Source: Glandiceps talaboti (lineage: Eukaryota; Hemichordata; Enteropneusta; Spengelidae). Taken from it: a stretch of 64,000 bases of DNA. Position numbers and translations under genes: made by a program. The notes below the pieces were generated by a model that made no database searches, was not told the origin of the DNA, and saw only the letters and a list, made by a program, of their open reading frames with translations. The DNA is taken from assembly GCF_964340395.1 (NCBI RefSeq), contig NC_135555.1:5472501-5536500 (forward strand), written 5' to 3'. Positions 30,041 through 64,000 of the stretch are shown here, one piece after another. Numbering within the stretch: position 1 is the first letter of the stretch; each line of letters begins with the position of its first letter.

Positions 30041-31364
30041 TATTAATGGGTAATTCATATAGCGAGAAATAAAACAGTATGTTTCTTAAAATTGAGTTCA
30101 TGAATAATTTGCAAATATTGCATTAAAATACTGGACTGCTTATACCATGTATTCACAAAGGCAAATAATCCAACCCCACATCCACTGATCAGCAACCCCC
30201 GCCTCACCCCATGTCCACATCATGAATGTACATGCCCAAATGCTCACTTATGTCCACTTTACTGGTATCATGTCACACATGGCCCAATTCTAATCCAAGC
30301 CCCACCCCTACCCCAAAATCCACTTAATTTATGAATATTCAGTAACACAGCCCAAACCCTTGCCCATCCACCCACACTTGTCAGGCCTGTGACTGGATAT
30401 TCCGATATTCTGGCTACATATATACCCATGCAATCAAAGTATATATAACACTACACCATAGATTGCCTACAGTGGTGACTTTTTTATAATCTATTTTTTG
30501 ATACTATTTAAGTTGATGGAATAGAATAACATGGTAATTCTTAGAACTCAGTAGATATAGTTGTATTTTAGTAAGTGTACGTATATGCATTTGAATAAGT
30601 CCTGACAACTCCTTATACTGTTATTCCTGTGAATTATTTATGAGTGCCACATGCAGAACAAAACATTTTTTTTTAGCATGAGGCAGTTATTTTAGGCCAT
30701 ACTCAAGATCATAGTTTTGGAGGAGATATACCTCTTGTGATAGTCCAAGACAAAATATTACACATTTAGTGTTTTTCTTAGCACAACTAAACTTCCAGTA
30801 GTGCTATGGTCATAGTGTACTGTCCATACATGTGTATGTGATATATTTAATAAAAACAATAGAGACAGTGTAGGATAGGATATGAATTCCTTTGTATTTA
30901 ACAACTTTCTTATTTTACAAGTAGTCTGTTAATTCATCTCAAATCAAAAAGTTGTGGAAATATCTAGGTTGAGGTGTGAATATTAAAACTCTACACCTGG
31001 ATCTATCTACAGTAAAGTCTATACATGACAGAAGTTATAAGGCTACAGAAAGAAAATTAATACTGTAGAGAAGTTTTGGATCAAAGGAAGTAATACGATG
31101 GAAGCCAGCTGAGTAGAAACACGTCGGTGAACGGCTTGACAAAAATCTTACTATCATTGCTACATTTCTTTGTCTTACGTAACAAACACTGGAGTACATT
31201 TATCACATTGACATCCTCAAAAAGTATAAATTTTTACAATATATTACTTGGGCAATGATCTGCAAAGACAATGGTAGCTCATGCAACAAAAAATTAGCAA
31301 TATTGGTAATTTGATTGTTACATCAGGTAATGATACATGTAAGAAGTAATAACAAGTAGATAGT
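30041..31364. other. Intergenic, no gene seen
   Basis: AT-rich sequence with a C-rich patch (30170-30390, many CCAC/CCCA words). No coding frame with family features on either strand. Confidence 0.6.
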
Positions 31365-31975
31365 AAGATGTTTGTTGAGCCAGGTGATAAAATGTAGTGG
31401 TTTGCAAGATGTTTGTTGAGCCAGGTGATAAAATGTAGCGGTTTGCAAGATGTTTGTTGAGCCAGGTGATAAAATGTAGCGGTTTGCAAGATGTTTGTTG
31501 AGCCAGGTGATAAAATGTAGCAGTTTGTAAGATGTTTGTTGAGCCAGGTGATAAAATGTAGCAGTTTGCAAGATGTTTGTTTAGCCAGATGATAAAATGT
31601 AGCTTGTTTGTAAGATGTTTGTTGAGCCAGATGATAAAATGTAGCGGTTTGTAAGATGTTTGTTTAGCCAGAGGACAAAATGTAGCAGTTTGCAAGATGT
31701 TTGTTTAGCCAGATGATAAAATGTAATGGTTTTTAAGATGTTTCTTTAGCCAGATGATAAAATGTAGCAGTTTGTAAGATGTTTGTTTAGCCAGATGATA
31801 AAATGTAGCAGTTTGCAAAATGTTTGTTTAGCCAGATGATAAAATGTAGCAGTTTGTAAGATGTTTGTTTAGCCAGATGATAAAATGTAGCAGTTTGTAA
31901 GATGTTTGTTAAGCCAGACAATAAAATGTAGCACTGTGTGTAAGATAATTGTCCTGTCAGATGATAAAATGTGGC
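31365..31975. repeat. 41-bp minisatellite, about 15 copies
   Basis: Unit AAGATGTTTGTTGAGCCAGG plus TGATAAAATGTAGCGGTTTGC. The leftmost copies carry GAGCCAGGTG and most copies to the right carry TAGCCAGATG, so the array has two homogenised blocks. The period is not a multiple of three, so overlapping repetitive frames on the minus strand are artefacts. Confidence 0.97.
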
Positions 31976-32773
31976 TTGATAATATTTTATCTTGCAACAT
32001 TATTTGTTTCTACCCAACTGATTTCGGTTGTAAAACTAACTGGAAAGACATCCCATAAAGGTATTTTGAATTTACCAGAAATTCTGTCACCTTCGTAGAT
32101 ATTCCACTTAACAATGGCTTCGAAGCCAAAGACTGCATGCAAATAATAAATAAATCAGTTCACCTTGTGTCTATATTTACAGTCCAATTCAGAAGACAAA
32201 AAAAATTTTTAATTTCAGAAAAATTTTGATAGATCAAAGTTGACTTGTTTCAAACCAGTCACATCAAGCTTGAAATTTAAGTCATTTTTCAAAAAAGTTG
32301 TTGATAATTCATGTCATAACATTTACTAACAAAGTCTGTATTTATTGAAAAATTTGAATCTTTATAATTAACTTAATTATTTCTAAAATGAAAGGTTTTC
32401 ACAAAGTCTGTAAAGTTTGGTGACTGTGTTCTCTAATTTAGGGCAGAGAGCCACCAAAAAATTGTTTGTGTATTTTTAAAACAGTGATATGGAAATAGAA
32501 CATACCAGGATCAAAGTGAGGGCTGAACATAGATTTTTTCTATTAATAAGTGTAAAGACATTTCATTTCAAATTTAAAATCTCTGTTATAATTGTATCCA
32601 CATAAATTTTTTGATAACTGCAAATGTCAACATATTTGAATAAAAATTATTCTCTGAGATTCAATGCTAAAGGTAGTACATGTAGACCTCAGATCAACAG
32701 CTATACTGCTTAAACCAATCAGCTAACTTGATACATTATAGCTTAAATAGGACAATTTTAATGTAGGCAATAC

Positions 32774-33068
32774 GACCTAAGCCAATCACATCACTCAATA
32801 CATTGGTTCATTTGTCAATATATGAGTTATGACTCAAGCCAATCACATTACTCAATACATTGGTTCATTTGTCAATATATGAGTTATGACTCAAGCCAAT
32901 CACATTACTCAATACATTGGTTCATTTGTCAATATATGAGTTATGACTCAAGCTAATCACATTACTCAATACATTGGTTCATTTGTCAATATGAGTTATG
33001 ACTTGTGCAAATCACATTACTCAATATATTTGTTCATTGGTCAATACATGACACATGACTTAAGCCAG
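32774..33068. repeat. 57-bp tandem array with facing CCAAT motifs
   Basis: About five units with period 57 (for example 32824 to 32881). Each intact unit contains AGCCAATCAC and, 20-odd bases later, ATTGGTTCA, so a forward and a reverse CCAAT box face each other. Later copies decay (AGCTAATCAC, TGCAAATCAC, AGCCAGTCGC). More CCAATCA words lie just outside, at about 32715, 33154 and 34433. Confidence 0.9.
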
Positions 33069-35244
33069 TCGCATTGTTTCTGTGACCGGGGGCAGCTGTA
33101 CTATGAGGAAGTATTTTCTTGAACAATCTAATTGCTTGGTATATTTGGCCATAGCCAATCAGAAATAAGAATATGGCTTTACTATGCTACCAATAGGCTT
33201 ACACTTTTGTCCTAGTGAAATGCAAATTTTGAAACAATGTAACACAATCTATATGAAGGCACTTCAAAGCTGTTTCATTACCAAGGGTTTCTGATATTTG
33301 TCAAAGTGGGCCATGCACTGCATGTTTCAAAGACTTATGTAAAGACTTCCTATTTGACCTTTTTCACAGGATCCAATAATTTGTCACAAAATATACAAGA
33401 AATATCGTTTCTGGCATAAAAGACTCTTGAATAAAGCTTCCAGAAACTATACAGCAAATAAACGATGATATCCCAGTCTGCTGAACCACAAAGATTGATT
33501 CTTACACTTTCATAAAAAGCAAACTAAGGAAGACCACCTGAGATATACATATTTACATATTTCCATGAAAAGTTAAACCCCTTCTTTATAAACAAAGAAA
33601 AAACAACTGAAAAAAGTGGGGAGACTTCAAAGTGTCTTCCTCAAAAATACCGTCACATTAATACTAAAATGACAAATGTGAAATTGTTTTATCAGTAAAC
33701 TTGAAATTTTTTTTATTGGTTAACGTTTTTTTTAAAGTTTTTTTTTTTAAAGAAATCTTTTGTTACATTTATTATAAAATTGTTCCTTTACTACTGCAAC
33801 AGTGAGGGAGAACTGTCTCAATTTTTGAGAATACATGATTCTAAAAAAAATTCTAAAACACTAATAAAAACAGATTAGGACCAAATACTTTGGTCATGAC
33901 ATAAATAATTAGACTACAAGTTTGGCACATTGCAGCTTGCCTCAAAAAGTTAACTTTAACCTTTAAACTTTAACCTCTACTTAGCATTAGTTTAAAATAA
34001 ACTCGAGCAAGGAAGAGTAGATATATATTATGATTGCAGGATGTCATCACTAATACACTTGTATATTATTAATCACTTTTTGCCTGGCTATGAGGACACT
34101 AATATATGTCTGTTAACCTATGGGCTGTCAAATATGCACCAACATACTATCTTTCTGAAGTAGAAAGTCGAGCAAAATAGTTGTTACGTAACAGTACAAG
34201 GGGTAACACAAGGGTCTACGGTACTATTCTCTGAATACAGCCAGGCAATAAGTGTTTTATAATATGTCATCTTCTTAGGCACATAGTCTTTCTATAGTAT
34301 AAAGCTATCACCGAAAAGACTTGCATACTACATGAATAGTGTCCTAAGGAAAATAAAGTGACTAGTGTCCCACTGTATGCAAATTGAGGTCATTATAGGT
34401 CACAAGTCCATACCATGTGACCCGATCTAAGCCAATCAATGACTATGAAACCAGTTATAAATGCTTGTACTGTTTTCCTTGAAAGGGATTACTTGGTTAC
34501 ACTCAGATACTTGAAACAATTCAAGAAGCCCATTAGATGATAAGACTAGACTACTTCATGCAATCTTACTCATCTTGATGAGTGTCATGAGCTATTCATA
34601 ATTTCAGCAAGTATCGATCATGGCTTTCTTTACTACATACACTATGTCATTATTTCACTGAAGATGTAGATTCTTGTAATCAGTGAATAAATGTCTGCTA
34701 TGTCAATTGTTAAGTCATATGTCTGTCAGTGAAAATTAAATATATCATCCAAAACATATAATGAAATAAAATGTACATAAAATTTGATTTCCTGACAAGA
34801 TGTAACTCCAAATTTTTTAGTATATTTTCTATTTTCCTCTTCTTTCTCTAACTTGAAGGTATAATATCAAAAGTTTATTTGACAATTCAAGGTTGGGCTA
34901 AGAATGATTCATATCATTAGAATGAAGAACAGTTTCCCCTTTTCTAATATCAAAATGAAGAATATAAATAAAATACAAGTAGTTGCATATATTGCAATAC
35001 CATTGCATTCTAATTAACAGAAAGCTTTCCAAAACTTGATTACAACACTGAAGGCATGAATACGAGTTGTCAATTTTTACTATATACAAACTAACTAAGC
35101 AATTGATGGCATGTGCATGTAAATATCTAAACAATGCAAGTCACTGTATTTAATAAACTGTCCCTTACAGGTGGCGGCATACAATGTATAGTAACATTTT
35201 CATTAAGTGCTGCGGCTACAACATTTAGAGCTAGCCGAGTTCCT
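33069..35244 (-). other. Piezo 3' flank, probable 3' UTR plus intergenic
   Basis: No gene seen. For the minus-strand Piezo transcript a candidate AATAAA signal lies at 34874-34879 (TTTATT on the plus strand), about 370 bases after the stop. Others occur farther on. The true cleavage site cannot be chosen without transcripts. Confidence 0.4.
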
Positions 35245-62554
<27,310 letters not shown>

Positions 62555-63771
62555 CTAGAAGAAATGCAGTCAATTAACACCCATAATATACAAAAATGAA
62601 TATTCATGGACTTTAGATTCATAGTATCAACTGAAAATTCTATTCAGAGTCAAAAAATTTTGAAAACAAATCCCAAATTTGTACTGATGTCTCATCAACA
62701 TTGTCAGGGGTGTACTACAAAGGGCAGGGCACCCCTAACTATGTTAATGAGATGTCAGTGAAAATCTGGGTTAACGCCCAAGAAATATTTTGACTGTGAG
62801 TAGAAATTTTCACTTGTTCCTATAATATAACTTGCATTTGATAAGCGAAGTATTGCTTTCACTAGTATGTAATTCTAAGTATGGGTGGCTTGTCAAAAAG
62901 AAATTCTGAATGATGATCAATTATATTCTATGCCAGTATGTAGCTAGCTATTAGCATGTGTGCATAATTACAGATACACATGTCAAGCACAACACAAACA
63001 GCAATTTTACATTAATTCTTTTTTTTGATTGACCAACAAATAGCACAACAATTTTGAACACTACAATGTATTAGGTAAACCCCAAATCCTAAACTGACTT
63101 AATATTACTTTTATATTATACATATGGCTATACGAAGATCACAGATAGAGTCATGCCATGGGTATTTATTTAGAAACTATGCTAACTGGGGTACTTGCAA
63201 CTATACAAAGTCTAAGAGGTATCCTAACATTAAATGTATAATTCTAATGTTTGTTTTCTTTGTAGGGCATCTACACATAGCGACATGTGATCATATTTCA
63301 ATTAAACCCATGGTTTAGAGTAACCTTTCACATGAGGTCAGCTGAGGTCATAGTAAACCCATACATCAAACAGATCAATGTTTGTACCTATATATTGTTA
63401 CAGTAGTATTTCTGTCAATAGATCAAAACATGGTGTAACTGGACTGAAATATTTGATATTGTGAGCACTCCTATTAAAGCTAAACTAGCTGTAACTGGGT
63501 TATTATAGCAAAAGTTACACGCTATTGTGATGAGCCGGAATTGAAACATAGCCCTTTATCCTGATCAAAACATGTTACATCATCACTAAACATGCTAAAG
63601 CACTGTACATGTCCTTCTTGTATAACTACAAGGTTGTCAAACATAGCTTGGTGCAATCATGTGTAAGTCAATGTGGTATTGATTTCACACATAATTCAAT
63701 TATCACTTGTCACCCTATATCCTCAAAGGTTCAGAACATAATTACAGTAAATATTTTAAGATGCCAATCTA
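62555..63771 (-). other. Piezo intron upstream of w1 (continues past the window edge)
   Basis: No Piezo exon found here on the minus strand. Preceding exons encoding the N-terminal blade must lie beyond 64000. No other gene seen. Confidence 0.65.
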
Positions 63772-64000
63772 GCGTTTTTATTTTCTAGACATATTTGATA
63801 TCATCACTGATGTAAGTACAATGTAGGACTTTCAAGACCTTATTAGTAAGGTTCATAGCAATCAGGTGAAAGTCAATATAGTTTTAATTTCTAGACATAT
63901 TTGATATCATCACTGAAGTAAGTAAAATAGAGGTCTTTCAACATCCAGAGCCTTAATAGCAATCTGGTGAAAGTCAACATGGTTTTAATTTCACAAACCA
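63772..64000. repeat. About 106-bp tandem repeat at the window edge
   Basis: TCTAGACATATTTGATATCA is at 63784 and 63890. GGTGAAAGTCAA follows each copy, and a third unit begins near 63980 with TTTTAATTT. A diverged trace (AATCATGTGTAAGTCAATGT) lies near 63655. The array continues past the edge. Confidence 0.88.

Noticed and set aside
31244-31695. Repetitive minus-strand frames (QTATFYHLAQQTSCKP-like)
   Set aside because: Translation of the 41-bp minisatellite. Three frames are open because the unit lacks stops on that strand, and nothing suggests expression.

Overview
The window is invertebrate animal nuclear DNA. It is AT-rich and full of microsatellites, its genes are split by GT-AG introns, and about 80% of it is intron or intergenic sequence. 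I see no prokaryotic organisation, no rRNA or tRNA gene and no CRISPR array. The protein-coding content (a class A neuropeptide-type GPCR, an SDR39U1 orthologue and a single Piezo channel gene close to vertebrate Piezo) suits a bilaterian such as a lophotrochozoan or an invertebrate deuterostome. The sequence alone does not settle the phylum.

Layout. Positions 1-8192 hold no gene I can support, only simple repeats and a hairpin element at 5521-5650. A plus-strand GPCR spans 8193-25862 in three coding exons (8193-8430, 23077-23618, 25608-25862; 344 aa). Its 14.6-kb first intron holds a 150-bp near-perfect palindrome between TA tracts and an old multi-copy tandem duplication (about 15.3-20.0 kb). 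SDR39U1 follows at 27908-28786 as one uninterrupted 292-aa reading frame behind a TATA box. A decayed non-LTR retrotransposon 3' end lies at about 29566-30040 (minus), then a 41-bp minisatellite (31365-31975) and a 57-bp array carrying facing CCAAT boxes (32774-33068).

From 35245 to the right edge the minus strand carries Piezo. I resolved 34 coding exons (62554 down to 35245) whose intron phases all agree. They give about 1774 codons that run from the acidic linker in the middle of the blade to the authentic C-terminus. The N-terminal roughly 700 residues lie beyond position 64000. Every intron is GT-AG except one GC-AG intron after exon w22 (exons are numbered w1-w34 in transcript order).

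The three genes do not form a functional unit. The notable structure is in the introns. Four Piezo exons have one edge, with its splice site, tandemly copied into the neighbouring intron as decoy sites. Three short elements with CAGTG...CACTG ends and apparent 5-bp target duplications (a hAT-like MITE family) sit in Piezo introns. Two related hairpin elements next to TA microsatellites share a GTTTCACGC/GCGTGAAAC core.
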